Assembly (NCBI GenBank): GCA_009784025.1
Contig: WQVK01000019.1
Coordinates: 1-47,043, forward strand
Reading direction: 5' to 3'
Origin: Defluviitaleaceae bacterium
Lineage (GTDB): Bacteria > Bacillota > Clostridia > Lachnospirales > WQUN01
DNA length: 47,043 nucleotides
The position numbers and the translations under genes were made by a program. Shown in pieces: positions 38,184 through 47,043 of the stretch. Position 1 is the first letter of the stretch, and the number at the start of each line of letters is the position of its first letter. The notes under the pieces were generated by a model. That model was not told where the DNA came from. It saw only the letters and a program-made list of their open reading frames with translations, and ran no database searches.

Positions 38184-41100
38184 ATGATGCCAATGACAAG
38201 GAGTATCCTATTAAGCTCGCGCGCGTTAAGGAAACTTAAGGCGCTATTAGCTTGCTTGATAGTAGTTGCCTTGCTCATAGAAGCGCCATTAAGCCTGCAT
38301 GCAAACGCTATGCAAGCTTCTTTTGGTGTCGAGCAAGCAACCACGCCAGACGAAGTTCCGATGGATGTGTCCGCAGAGCCAAATGTGCCCGCGGTAGCAC
38401 CAACAGAGCCAGAGCAAGGAGAATCCAAAGAGGATGCGCTGCGGGCAGAACTAACCGGCCTGCAAGCAGAACACGCGATGTTGACTTCCCGCCAAACAAG
38501 CCTAACAGTGCTTGAGGCAGGCCTGGCAGAAAGGCTAGTAGCCATAAATGCCCAAATCGCAACAGCTGAAGCAAGCATGACCGCTCCAGCCGCAACAACC
38601 GCAACCGCCACCCCGGCAGAACTGGATGCAACAATCCAAAGCCTAACCGAAGCGATTGCAACTTATAATCAAAACATAATACTTCTGTTCAACCGCCAAT
38701 TTGTACTAGGCCAAGAAGTGAACGCCCTAAGGCAAGCCGGCGAAAGTACAGTAGCACTTGAAAATGAAATCCGTACCATCCCAGGGCAGGTAGCAACATA
38801 CACCGCCAATATAGAAGCAGCAGAAGCAGAAATCGCAGTGGCTACAGAAGCCCGCGCAGCTGCTGTAGCTGCCCAAGCAACAGTGGTAGCCCAAGAAACA
38901 ATTGTAACAACTCAAGAAGAAGAATTAGATGCCCTGTCACAGGCCATGGAAATTGCTGCGGCAGAGCATGAGGTGATTGCGACACAGCTATCGTCTGTCA
39001 CGGGCGAATTGGAAGCTGTGAATGCAGAAATAGCTCGTGTGCAATATGAGTTGAATGTAGTAGCAGCCCGGGCGGCCGGCGATATATCAATCGTCGCTGC
39101 AGATGGTCGGCTGTTCGGGCCAGAAGCAATATGGCGTATATCACACGAAATAATTCCACCAACAGCTGAGCATATAGATGTTCGCGTGTATTTGCACCAA
39201 TCTCCAACAGGTGGAACATGGACATGTCCACAGTCTGGCCTCCCAGGCATGCAGTTTACAGCCATAAGGTTTGGATATGACCCTACAGTGCTAAGCAACC
39301 CAAGGCCAGCTGTTCGTAATCGTCTGGACCGTTCGCTATTCGACCCGGTACAGCAAATGATGTATGATGTGTTGGTTGCCGGAGGCGCGACAGAAGAAGA
39401 TATAATTGCTTCTCCAGCATTCGCAAGCGCCGTAGTTAACGATGCTTCAAACCATGAAGGCTTTATGTTTGAAATTGACTATTCATATGAATCTTTTGGT
39501 GCTGGTGGCCACGGATGGGGCCCACACATCCTTCAGTTGCGCTGGGAAGTAGCCACTGGTCATAATCCACACGGCCATCCGTTTGTCTATATCCGCTTTG
39601 ATGTTGCGCCAAGCTTGGCAGTCGGAACAGTATCGCCGTTGACATTTCCGGTAGTACAGGATATGTCTGGTGGTATAACGGTTCTAACTGTACCAGGTTC
39701 TGTAACAGTAGCACAAGACACCTTTAACCTTACAATAAACAACTTCCCAACTGCAGCAGAAATGAGCGCAACCATAGCAGGCCAAACCATAAGTGGTTTG
39801 CGCGCAGCAGGTACTCCACTAAACCTACAATCCGGCTCTGCCACACCATGGAACTTCCTAGGCTGGGCAACAAACGCATCCAACTTTGCCGCAGCAGATG
39901 GTATGGTTTGGGCTGACGCAGTGAACGCAGGGTACATTGTCCCATTCACCGCAGCTAACATGCCGGCAAACGACGTTACTATCTACGCAGTATGGGGCTT
40001 CGATGTGATTGGCGGCGGCAATGTTAATATAACAGTAGAAGTCCTCAGCGACCTTAGTGGAACAAGGCTTCCATATCCAGACGCCACCCTTACAGGTTTC
40101 ACAAATGTAGGAAACGCAGTAGCAGGAACATTCACCATAACAGTTAATCGTTCAAATATTGGCACGGTGTTAACTGCAGCCCATCCAGGCTTCGCACCAA
40201 ATACACATGCCATCTCTGCAGACGACATGGCCTCACGTAGTATCGTGATTCGCCTAGACGTTTATCCAATACCAGACAGAGTAAATTTAACAATCCGCGT
40301 AGTAGATAGCGCCAACAACTATATAATAGGTTCAACCCTAACAGGCTATCCTGGTATCACAGGCAGCAATGGCCAATTCTCAATAGCTAATGTAGACGCA
40401 ACCATTGCAGGCACTGACCTTATCGGCGATGCTACAGGCTTTAACCCTGCAACACGCAGAATAGTTTATGCAGATCTGGCAAACGGAACAATAACCATCA
40501 CGTTGCACACAGGCGATGCCATCCCCGTAACTGTACGCATAGTAAGCGACTGGAATAATCTCTTGTTGCCATATCCCGGCGCAACCTTAACAGGTTTGCA
40601 AAGTGAGGGCAACGCGACCACTGGTCTGTTCACAGTCATGGTTACACCAAGTGATGTTGGTACAGTCACCCTAGTAGGCGGTCATCCAGGCTTTGTCAAC
40701 CGTAACCATCCATTGACTCAAGCAGACCTCAACAGTGGTCAAATTGAAATCCGCCTGACAGAGTTTGCAGATGTAGATGTAACAGTTTACGTGTACAGCG
40801 TAAGCGGTGCGCGCCTACCATATGCAAACCTTGCAGGTGTAAATAGAATCACCAATAACAACGATGGCTCATTCGCAATCGTTGTTGATGGTAGCAACCT
40901 TGACGATATATTAACAGCAAGCCATGCAGGCTTTGCAGACAACACCCATATGATTACTCCAGCAGACTTAGTTGCGCCGCGCACAATCACCATCATACTT
41001 GGTGATGAGGACGGCTACGATGCCCACCCGTACCCACCACGCAATCCTATATATTATGAAGATGTAGACTTGCGAGTATATGTAAGAGATATCGCAGGAG

Positions 41101-44100
41101 ATGCTATCGTTGGGTCTGAACTGACATTTGTTTCTTGGAACAATGCAGTCGTAACAGGTGCCGATGGTGTGTTCAATGTGATAGTAGATGCACGTAACCG
41201 TGGTGAAGTTCTAACGGCCGATGCCGAAAACTTCATTTCTGCCGACCGTACAGTCAGCTATGCCGATTTGGCCAGAGGTTTTATTGTAATAACCCTAACC
41301 TATGTGCCAACAGATTATTTTACCGTGACATTCAGGCATAACCCGCTAAATGGTTCTGTTGGTGCGCCTGTAGTGGTAAGCACTTTGACAGTACCGGCGG
41401 GTACGACCTTAATCGCAGCACAGGTTCCAGGCATATCAGTTGCCAATGGCTTCATATATGTATGGACATCCAACCCAGCAGGTAATACTCCAGCAGGCCA
41501 TGTGGTAACAGGTAATATAGTGTTTACCGCAGTGGTTATGAGGGACACTATTGTTTGGCATCCTGTCACATTCTCGGCCGGTGTTGGCGGTAGCCTAATT
41601 GGTACCGTGGGTAATATGATTCAAGAGGGCACAGCAATTATACCAACACAAATACCAACACCAATGCCAAACCACGGTTGGTCATTTGTTGGCTGGACAT
41701 CTTATACAGAGCCCGGGTATTTACCATACAACCATCTAGTAATGGGTCCAATCCACTTTGTTGCTCAGTTTGTACAGCAACAACAACGTGTAAATTTTGC
41801 GGCTAGTCATGGTGGTTACCTGGCGAACAATGCTCCTCATACAGCAAACATTGGATTTAACACTATGATTAACTTTACGCATGTACCGACACCAATTGCA
41901 CTACCTGGTTATGTATTTACAGGCTGGGATGTTACTCCATTCGGCCATGTAGTAGTTGGTGATGTTGTGTTTACGGCCAATTTTGCACCTGTACCAGAAT
42001 ATTTTATAATATTTACTGCCGACGAAGGCGGGACATTGCGCGGCCCATTGGGTGTGCGCCTGCGCCATGGCGATATTGTAACAACAGACCATATACCAAC
42101 CCCTATACCAAACCCAGGCTGGAGATTTGCCGGATGGGATGCATCTAACCCAGAAGGCCATATCGTGACTGGCGGTATAACATTTATCGCAAGGTTTGTT
42201 CAAGATGTTGTTAATGTAACATTTATCGCTGGGGAAAATGGGAGGTTTGTAGGCGAGCCGTCGGTAATAGGTCCGATTCCCGTTGACATCGACGATGTTA
42301 TCACCGGCGCTATGATTCCTACACCAGAGGCAAATACAGGCTACACATTTGCAGGCTGGACTCCGGCCAACCCGGATGGATTTGTCGTAACCGAAAGTGT
42401 CGTATTTGTCGCACATTTCACAGATGGAACAGGTAATGGCGGGGAACCGCTGCCACTGGATATTGTGTTTAATATTCAATCTTCACTTGCAACAGGCACT
42501 GCGGTAGTTGTTTCCCGCCTGCCTGGTGAATATGTACTTGAAGACGAGATTAACGTACAGCTTGGCGTGCCACATGACACGATTTATTATGTAGTTGGTG
42601 CAACATTCCTAGGTTGGAGCTTGACGCCAGTAATTGATGTTCTTATGCCCGGCGAATTTGTTCCAGCAACAGTAACTCAAATCACATTGTCTAACAGCAC
42701 TGTAGAAGTTTGGGCTGTTTGGGCTCAAGACCAAGTAATTGACCAAAGGCAAGATGTAAGGTTCTGGGGGATGCCAGCAGGCGATCCGGCCAACCATATT
42801 GTGGCAGTGATGCAAGTGCCTGTTGGTGCTCCTGCTATCCCGCCATCTGACCCAATTAGGGCTGGTTATATCTTTAATGGCTGGAGAAATGATAATGGCG
42901 ACTCTGTAACGGTGCTTATTGGCTCAGACTTTTTTGCAAGCTGGACACCTGACCCAACTGAAGTTCTAGTTGGCCATACTGTATTGTTTGCAGTGGGCGG
43001 AGCAGATGCCCATGGTGGAATATTTATAGGTTATGGTTCACAGCTTGTACGCAGCGATATAGCAACAGGTACTCCATTTAACGCGATAGGTGTGCCTGTG
43101 CCGTTTGCACATCCTGGTTATGTTTTTGCCGGATGGACAGATAGCGACCCTGCTGTATATGCTATAACTGGTGTGGCCGTGACAGAAAATCGCGTATTTA
43201 CTGCACATTTTGTGAGAAGCATGGTGGAAGTTCGCTTTATAGCTGGCCATGGTGGGCATATTGAAGGTACAAACCGCATAACAATACCCGAAGGCCAGAA
43301 CTTATTTGCAGGGTTTGACCCAGCAAGACCGGTAGCAGCACCTGGCTATGCTTTTTGGCGCTGGGTACAAGTAGATACCGAAACAGAAGTTGATCATATT
43401 TACGATACAAGCGGTACCCCGGTTCTTGAAGGGCATTACCCCGGCGTAACCGCTTCCATGACCTACAGGGCGGATTTCTTGCCAGTAGGTATGTTCGGTG
43501 TAGCATTTGAAGCAGCCGAGGGCGGCATATTGTACGACAATGTACCCGCAACCGTTGTTGCAGATGGCAGATTAACAGTAGCACAATTGCCTGGCGTATT
43601 GCCATATAGGTCTGCTGCAGAAACATGGGCGTTTTCACACTGGGCATTTGAAATGCAAACAGCTAACGGTGTTGTAACTGGCACTGTAGACAGTGATGAC
43701 GATATCTTGGACGTGGCAATTCTCGGCCATGCAGTGTTTACTGCATATTTTGTTCAAATATTTGAGCAGTATGTACACTTTAGAGTATATCAGTATAACG
43801 GAATAAACAATCTTGCGGGGCAGAGTACTGTCCGTAGGCATGTAGGGCATTTGCTGGATAATACAGAAATACCTGTGCCAACAGCCGGGGTAGGCCATTA
43901 TTTCTATCGCTGGATGGGTTATGACTTTGAAGCATTTGATGAGCTTGCCCCCGTTGGAATGTCCGTGTTATCAAGGGAAAGAACATTCTATGCACAGTTT
44001 AACATGGCTGATGTTACTCATATGTTAACAATTAGCAACCAACCTGGAAATATTGGCCCACATATAGGCCAAACAGCAAGCGGTACAAGAGTTGAGGGCA

Positions 44101-45104
44101 CTTCTATGATTCTTGCGCAAGGTTCTGCACCTGTACGCTGGGTATTCCTAGGGTGGGTGCGCGGAGATGTTATACCTGAAATAGGCACAAATATTGCAGA
44201 CTTTGACGGAGCAGTATATCCTGCTGGCCATAGTTTTACTATGCCTGGCGAAGCTGTTAGGTTTACTGCAGTTTGGGGCGATTCTGGTGGAATAGTTGGC
44301 CAACCAGACCCACCACCGCAACAACCGCCAATTATTTTAGATCCAGCAGATCCACCAGTGTTTGTAATTCCGCAAAGCCCGCCACGTGTGCGAGAAGAGT
44401 TCATCTTAGATGACTATGATGTTCCGCTGGCGGCAATGGATAATTTCCGTGCAAGGTTTATGATTGGTTACCCAAGTGGCTATTTCATGCCGAATGGCAA
44501 TATAACAAGGGCGGAAGCAGCAGCATTGTTGGTGCGTACTATGACAACAGACTTTGGCGTGTTGCCAAGGTATGCTAATGGTGCAGAAATGTTTAGCGAT
44601 GTGAGCCCGGGCGCATGGTACTTCAACTATATAGCAACCGCTTTCAGGTATGGCCTGATAGTAGGCTTCCCAGACGGGACATTTAGGCCGGACCAAGCAA
44701 TAACTCGCCAGGAGTTTGCTGGCATTATGGCAAGAGCCACCAATAATATTCAGGTAGGTGGCAGGTTGCCATACCTTGATGCATATGAAGTTAGCGGCTG
44801 GGCATTTAACTATGTATATACTATGCTAAGGTTGGACTGGATGCATGGTGACGCAGCGGGGACATTTAGGCCACAAAGTGCAATCACCAGAGCCGAAGCA
44901 GCGGCATTAGTAAGCCGAGCGTTAAATCGCGGCGAAGTAAATGCAAGTAGCATAGCCAGAACTCCAGATTTGCGCATCTTCCCAGATGCGGCTAATCCAG
45001 GTGCATGGCATTACTTCTATGTGATTGATGCTACAAACAGCCGTTGGTTTAGTATGGACGGCGATGTAGAAATTTGGACGGCAGTAATGGACTATACAAG
45101 ATAA
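38184..45104 (+). CDS. Giant S-layer-homology surface protein with coiled-coil stalk and beta-repeats
   Basis: The protein has 2306 residues. The signal peptide has a basic N-terminus, a core around 26-41 and likely cleavage near LHANA. An Ala/Glu-rich coiled coil follows (about 83-294), then a beta domain (about 300-500) and an InlB-like repeat (about 512-602). Five ~85-residue carboxypeptidase-regulatory-like repeats (about 612-1045) end in phrases like NPATRRIVYADLANGTITI. About twelve ~75-residue bacterial/InlB-type repeats (about 1047-2032; PTP-x-PGW-x-F-x-GW pattern) follow. After a Pro-rich hinge come three SLH domains (about 2083-2252; FSDVSPGAWYFNYI, GFPDGTFRPDQAITRQEFA), which bind secondary cell-wall polymer. 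It should stand out from the cell surface as an adhesin or S-layer component. The ATG at 38184 follows GGGGG (38170-38174). An in-frame start at 38016 lies before the promoter and is rejected. Confidence 0.93.
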   Translation: MMPMTRSILLSSRALRKLKALLACLIVVALLIEAPLSLHANAMQASFGVEQATTPDEVPMDVSAEPNVPAVAPTEPEQGESKEDALRAELTGLQAEHAMLTSRQTSLTVLEAGLAERLVAINAQIATAEASMTAPAATTATATPAELDATIQSLTEAIATYNQNIILLFNRQFVLGQEVNALRQAGESTVALENEIRTIPGQVATYTANIEAAEAEIAVATEARAAAVAAQATVVAQETIVTTQEEELDALSQAMEIAAAEHEVIATQLSSVTGELEAVNAEIARVQYELNVVAARAAGDISIVAADGRLFGPEAIWRISHEIIPPTAEHIDVRVYLHQSPTGGTWTCPQSGLPGMQFTAIRFGYDPTVLSNPRPAVRNRLDRSLFDPVQQMMYDVLVAGGATEEDIIASPAFASAVVNDASNHEGFMFEIDYSYESFGAGGHGWGPHILQLRWEVATGHNPHGHPFVYIRFDVAPSLAVGTVSPLTFPVVQDMSGGITVLTVPGSVTVAQDTFNLTINNFPTAAEMSATIAGQTISGLRAAGTPLNLQSGSATPWNFLGWATNASNFAAADGMVWADAVNAGYIVPFTAANMPANDVTIYAVWGFDVIGGGNVNITVEVLSDLSGTRLPYPDATLTGFTNVGNAVAGTFTITVNRSNIGTVLTAAHPGFAPNTHAISADDMASRSIVIRLDVYPIPDRVNLTIRVVDSANNYIIGSTLTGYPGITGSNGQFSIANVDATIAGTDLIGDATGFNPATRRIVYADLANGTITITLHTGDAIPVTVRIVSDWNNLLLPYPGATLTGLQSEGNATTGLFTVMVTPSDVGTVTLVGGHPGFVNRNHPLTQADLNSGQIEIRLTEFADVDVTVYVYSVSGARLPYANLAGVNRITNNNDGSFAIVVDGSNLDDILTASHAGFADNTHMITPADLVAPRTITIILGDEDGYDAHPYPPRNPIYYEDVDLRVYVRDIAGDAIVGSELTFVSWNNAVVTGADGVFNVIVDARNRGEVLTADAENFISADRTVSYADLARGFIVITLTYVPTDYFTVTFRHNPLNGSVGAPVVVSTLTVPAGTTLIAAQVPGISVANGFIYVWTSNPAGNTPAGHVVTGNIVFTAVVMRDTIVWHPVTFSAGVGGSLIGTVGNMIQEGTAIIPTQIPTPMPNHGWSFVGWTSYTEPGYLPYNHLVMGPIHFVAQFVQQQQRVNFAASHGGYLANNAPHTANIGFNTMINFTHVPTPIALPGYVFTGWDVTPFGHVVVGDVVFTANFAPVPEYFIIFTADEGGTLRGPLGVRLRHGDIVTTDHIPTPIPNPGWRFAGWDASNPEGHIVTGGITFIARFVQDVVNVTFIAGENGRFVGEPSVIGPIPVDIDDVITGAMIPTPEANTGYTFAGWTPANPDGFVVTESVVFVAHFTDGTGNGGEPLPLDIVFNIQSSLATGTAVVVSRLPGEYVLEDEINVQLGVPHDTIYYVVGATFLGWSLTPVIDVLMPGEFVPATVTQITLSNSTVEVWAVWAQDQVIDQRQDVRFWGMPAGDPANHIVAVMQVPVGAPAIPPSDPIRAGYIFNGWRNDNGDSVTVLIGSDFFASWTPDPTEVLVGHTVLFAVGGADAHGGIFIGYGSQLVRSDIATGTPFNAIGVPVPFAHPGYVFAGWTDSDPAVYAITGVAVTENRVFTAHFVRSMVEVRFIAGHGGHIEGTNRITIPEGQNLFAGFDPARPVAAPGYAFWRWVQVDTETEVDHIYDTSGTPVLEGHYPGVTASMTYRADFLPVGMFGVAFEAAEGGILYDNVPATVVADGRLTVAQLPGVLPYRSAAETWAFSHWAFEMQTANGVVTGTVDSDDDILDVAILGHAVFTAYFVQIFEQYVHFRVYQYNGINNLAGQSTVRRHVGHLLDNTEIPVPTAGVGHYFYRWMGYDFEAFDELAPVGMSVLSRERTFYAQFNMADVTHMLTISNQPGNIGPHIGQTASGTRVEGTSMILAQGSAPVRWVFLGWVRGDVIPEIGTNIADFDGAVYPAGHSFTMPGEAVRFTAVWGDSGGIVGQPDPPPQQPPIILDPADPPVFVIPQSPPRVREEFILDDYDVPLAAMDNFRARFMIGYPSGYFMPNGNITRAEAAALLVRTMTTDFGVLPRYANGAEMFSDVSPGAWYFNYIATAFRYGLIVGFPDGTFRPDQAITRQEFAGIMARATNNIQVGGRLPYLDAYEVSGWAFNYVYTMLRLDWMHGDAAGTFRPQSAITRAEAAALVSRALNRGEVNASSIARTPDLRIFPDAANPGAWHYFYVIDATNSRWFSMDGDVEIWTAVMDYTR

Positions 45105-45120
45105 TCAATAGGATACAAAA

Positions 45121-45154
45121 GAAGCCGACAGGTGACGACCTATCGGCTTCTTTT
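45121..45154 (+). terminator. Terminator of the giant SLH protein gene
   Basis: GAAGCCGACAGGT (45121-45133), loop GACG, ACCTATCGGCTTC (45138-45150), TTTT; one internal C-A mismatch. Confidence 0.9.
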
Positions 45155-45218
45155 GATGCAGATAGTCAAGCATATTTTTGTATAAGTTAGCATATAGCTT
45201 TTAATCGTTAGTTGAGCT

Positions 45219-45304
45219 AGAAACAGTCCTGTGAAACTTGTGATTCTGCTGAATGGCGTTATCAACGCCTTCTTTTTGACCTATCGTGTTGCGTCGTTGT
45301 TTCT
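45219..45304 (-). repeat. Decayed palindromic element (possible copy E)
   Basis: Outer arms GAAACA (45220-45225) and TGTTTC (45298-45303), inner stem GGCGTT/AACGCC (45255-45269). The reverse strand carries GAAACAACGACG, like the AAACAACGA of copies C and D. The rest of the 45155-45543 gap is AT-rich and shows no gene I trust. Confidence 0.4.
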
Positions 45305-45543
45305 TCACATTACGTTAAATCTCCTTGTTTAAGAGGATTGTTTTTAATTTATCTGACGATAAAATACTCTACCGTAATTTTTACATATTTTTTATATTGT
45401 GGACAGTTTATGTTCCATATGTGCATTTTTGGTGGAGATACAATACAATTACTACAAAAAGACGTTTCCTTGTGCGGCAAAAGGAACGTTTGTTGTACAA
45501 TAAATAGTAAAACTAGATGCACAAAGTAAATATAAAAAAATTG

Positions 45544-45573
45544 TTGACATTTGTAAGCGCAACATGGTATTCT
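45544..45573 (+). promoter_or_regulatory. Promoter of the second surface-protein gene
   Basis: TTGACA (45544-45549), 18 bases ending in ACATGG, TATTCT (45568-45573). About 115 bases of leader follow before the ATG. Confidence 0.78.
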
Positions 45574-45696
45574 ATGTTTGAATGATGTACTTATGCGGGG
45601 GAGGTCGTAATAGGCATATATCAAGTGATTTAGTTATCTAAATTTCGTTCAAAAAGAACGATTATATATAAAAATCATTTAAGGGGGACATCAGAG

Positions 45697-47043
45697 ATGA
45701 TGCCAAAAACAAGAAGAAATCTACTAAGCATGCGCGCGATCAACAAGATTAAAGCGCTGGTAGCATGTTTAGTAATCGTTGCCCTGCTAATTGAGACGCC
45801 ACTGAGTTTGTATGCGAATGCCGTACAAGCTTCTTTTGACGTTGCAGGTCAAACAGAAAGCATCCAGGCAGAACAGCCGGTGGGTGAGGCCAACGAGCCA
45901 GTAAGGCAAGTTGAAGCACCAACAGAAATGGAGGTGCAAGCTCCAACGCCTGCGGAAATAGCAGCGGCAAACGCAATAAACGTTGCGCTGGCTAATCTGC
46001 AAGCAGAGCAGGCCGCATTGGCCTCCCGCCAAACAAGCTTAGAAGTGCTTGAGGCAGGCCTAGCCTCTAGGCTAGCAGCAGTAGATGCCCAAATAGCAGC
46101 TGCTCAATCAGCGGCACAAGTTCAGCCGGTAGCCGCATCTGGCAACCCAGCAGAACTTGAAGAGGCAATCGAAATCCTAACAGATTCGGTAACAACATAT
46201 GGCCAAAATATGTTGCAACTGTTCAACCAGCAATTCGCCCTAGGCCAAGAGGTTAGCACCTCAAGGCAAGCAGGTGAAGACACAGCGGCTTTGGAAGCGC
46301 AGCTGCGTGCTATCCCTGGGCAGATTGCAGAATACACAGCAAACCTAGAAGCAGCCGAAGCAGAGCTGGCAGCAGCAACAGCAGCGCTAGAGCTTGCAAC
46401 AGCAGCCCAAGCTGAAGTTGAAACCCAACAGGCAGATATAGCCTCCCAGGAAGCAGAGTTAGAAGCTCTGTTAGCTTCGCGTGAAGCCACAGCAGCAGAA
46501 CATGCAGTGATTGCAGCAGAGCTGGCCACAGTAACAGAAGAACTGGAAGCTATAGAAATAGAAAAGGCAGAACTTAACGAACAAGCAGCAAACATCAGCA
46601 TACAAACTGCCGAGCTTTATGAAGAAGTTTATGAGGAACCTGCAGTAGCTGCAATAGAAGCATTGACAGTAGGTATAATGCCACTTTCAATTCATACTCC
46701 ACCAGGAGTTGGAGCAGCTACGCATATTGTTAATACTGAAGATGGATTAAGATCCGCTATAACAGCTACAACAAACCCAACAATCATAAGGCTGACAGGA
46801 GACTTTAATGTTACTGGCGCAGTAATGACCATGGGCGGCGTAGCTGGTCGTGTGGTTCATATCTATAGCGACAGAGCAGAGCCATTCACAGTTACCAGAA
46901 CAGCAGGTACAGCACGCCATATAATGTCAAGAGGCGTTACGCATATCTACAATGTTCACTTTACATCTGTTCTTCCTGCTACAGGAAACCGTGGTGGGCT
47001 AGCAGTTAACCGGGGAACATTGACAATGCACCCAGGCAGTATA
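45697..47043 (+). CDS. Paralogous surface protein, N-terminal part (coiled coil, beta-helix start); 3' partial
   Basis: The frame is open to the last base (449 codons) without a stop. The ATG at 45697 follows GGGGG at the same distance as in the 38184 gene, and the bases from the ribosome site through ATGATGCCAA are identical in both. The signal peptide (NKIKALVACLVIVALLIETP) and the coiled coil (about 95-305, with LASRQTSLEVLEAGLASRL and FNQQFALGQEV) are clearly homologous to the preceding protein. After about residue 325 the proteins diverge: HIVNTEDGLRSAITATTNPT and VVHIYSDRAEPFTV look like the first turns of a right-handed beta-helix (pectate-lyase-like adhesin). The C-terminus, and therefore the presence of SLH domains, lies outside the window. 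Confidence 0.9.
   Translation, partial: MMPKTRRNLLSMRAINKIKALVACLVIVALLIETPLSLYANAVQASFDVAGQTESIQAEQPVGEANEPVRQVEAPTEMEVQAPTPAEIAAANAINVALANLQAEQAALASRQTSLEVLEAGLASRLAAVDAQIAAAQSAAQVQPVAASGNPAELEEAIEILTDSVTTYGQNMLQLFNQQFALGQEVSTSRQAGEDTAALEAQLRAIPGQIAEYTANLEAAEAELAAATAALELATAAQAEVETQQADIASQEAELEALLASREATAAEHAVIAAELATVTEELEAIEIEKAELNEQAANISIQTAELYEEVYEEPAVAAIEALTVGIMPLSIHTPPGVGAATHIVNTEDGLRSAITATTNPTIIRLTGDFNVTGAVMTMGGVAGRVVHIYSDRAEPFTVTRTAGTARHIMSRGVTHIYNVHFTSVLPATGNRGGLAVNRGTLTMHPGSI

Noticed and set aside
45325-45529. Two overlapping 60-codon frames in the AT-rich gap before the second surface gene
   Set aside because: No ribosome site, composition of untranslated AT-rich DNA, and no similarity to known proteins.

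Overview
The window looks like a chromosomal stretch from an anaerobic, Gram-positive Firmicute, most likely class Clostridia. The evidence is three S-layer-homology (SLH) domains on a giant surface protein, BcrAB-type ABC transport with its own two-component proteins, a DUF2975/small-XRE pair, an EFR1-type flavodoxin-ferredoxin, AGGAGG/GGGGA ribosome binding sites and sigma-A-like promoters. The genus cannot be read from sequence alone. No tRNA, rRNA, CRISPR array, transposase or phage gene was seen.

Layout. 1-6054 (+) is the 3' end of a nonribosomal peptide (NRPS) locus: an NRPS ending in a condensation domain, an ABC exporter pair, an Sfp-type phosphopantetheinyl transferase, a divergent carbamoyl-phosphate synthase small subunit without its large subunit, and a flavodoxin-ferredoxin. 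6296-9879 (-) is acetyl-CoA carboxylase in the order accB, a fused accC-accD, then accA. A rhomboid protease follows (10309-11349, -). 11554-16766 (+) is a tightly overlapping operon: membrane protein, DUF4129-like, DUF4350-like, MoxR ATPase, DUF58, RDD. A flavin reductase-like gene (16805-17374) comes next. 18321-22205 (+) is a large secreted protein behind a long, apparently structured leader, and it is flanked by two related 116-bp palindromic repeats. 22484-28168 (-) is a second MoxR system: polysaccharide deacetylase lipoprotein, MoxR, DUF58, membrane transglutaminase. 28665-30757 (+) holds DUF2975, an XRE regulator and a DUF4153/4173 membrane protein. 31044-31577 (-) is a HTH regulator. 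32122-34681 (-) is a BcrA/BcrB-like transporter with a histidine kinase. 35207-37736 (-) carries an OmpR-type response regulator, an alpha/beta hydrolase, an unknown protein and a dCMP-type deaminase. 38184-45104 (+) encodes a 2306-residue SLH surface protein, and 45697 to the window end is the start of a paralogue with the same signal peptide, coiled-coil stalk, promoter and 5' UTR.

How the parts fit. The NRPS genes form a production, activation and export unit. The two MoxR-DUF58 operons, the deacetylase, the rhomboid protease, the RDD and DUF4153 proteins and the surface giants all point to the cell envelope. The transporter, kinase and response regulator look like an antimicrobial-sensing and detoxification module. 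Its transporter promoter carries a direct repeat 22 bp apart where an OmpR-type regulator could bind.

The most unusual content is in the gaps: a 20-bp GGTACC-based palindrome in six copies at four loci, two 116-bp and two 31-bp palindromic repeats, a conserved ~50-nt motif in two places, and a multi-stem leader in front of the 1294-residue secreted protein.
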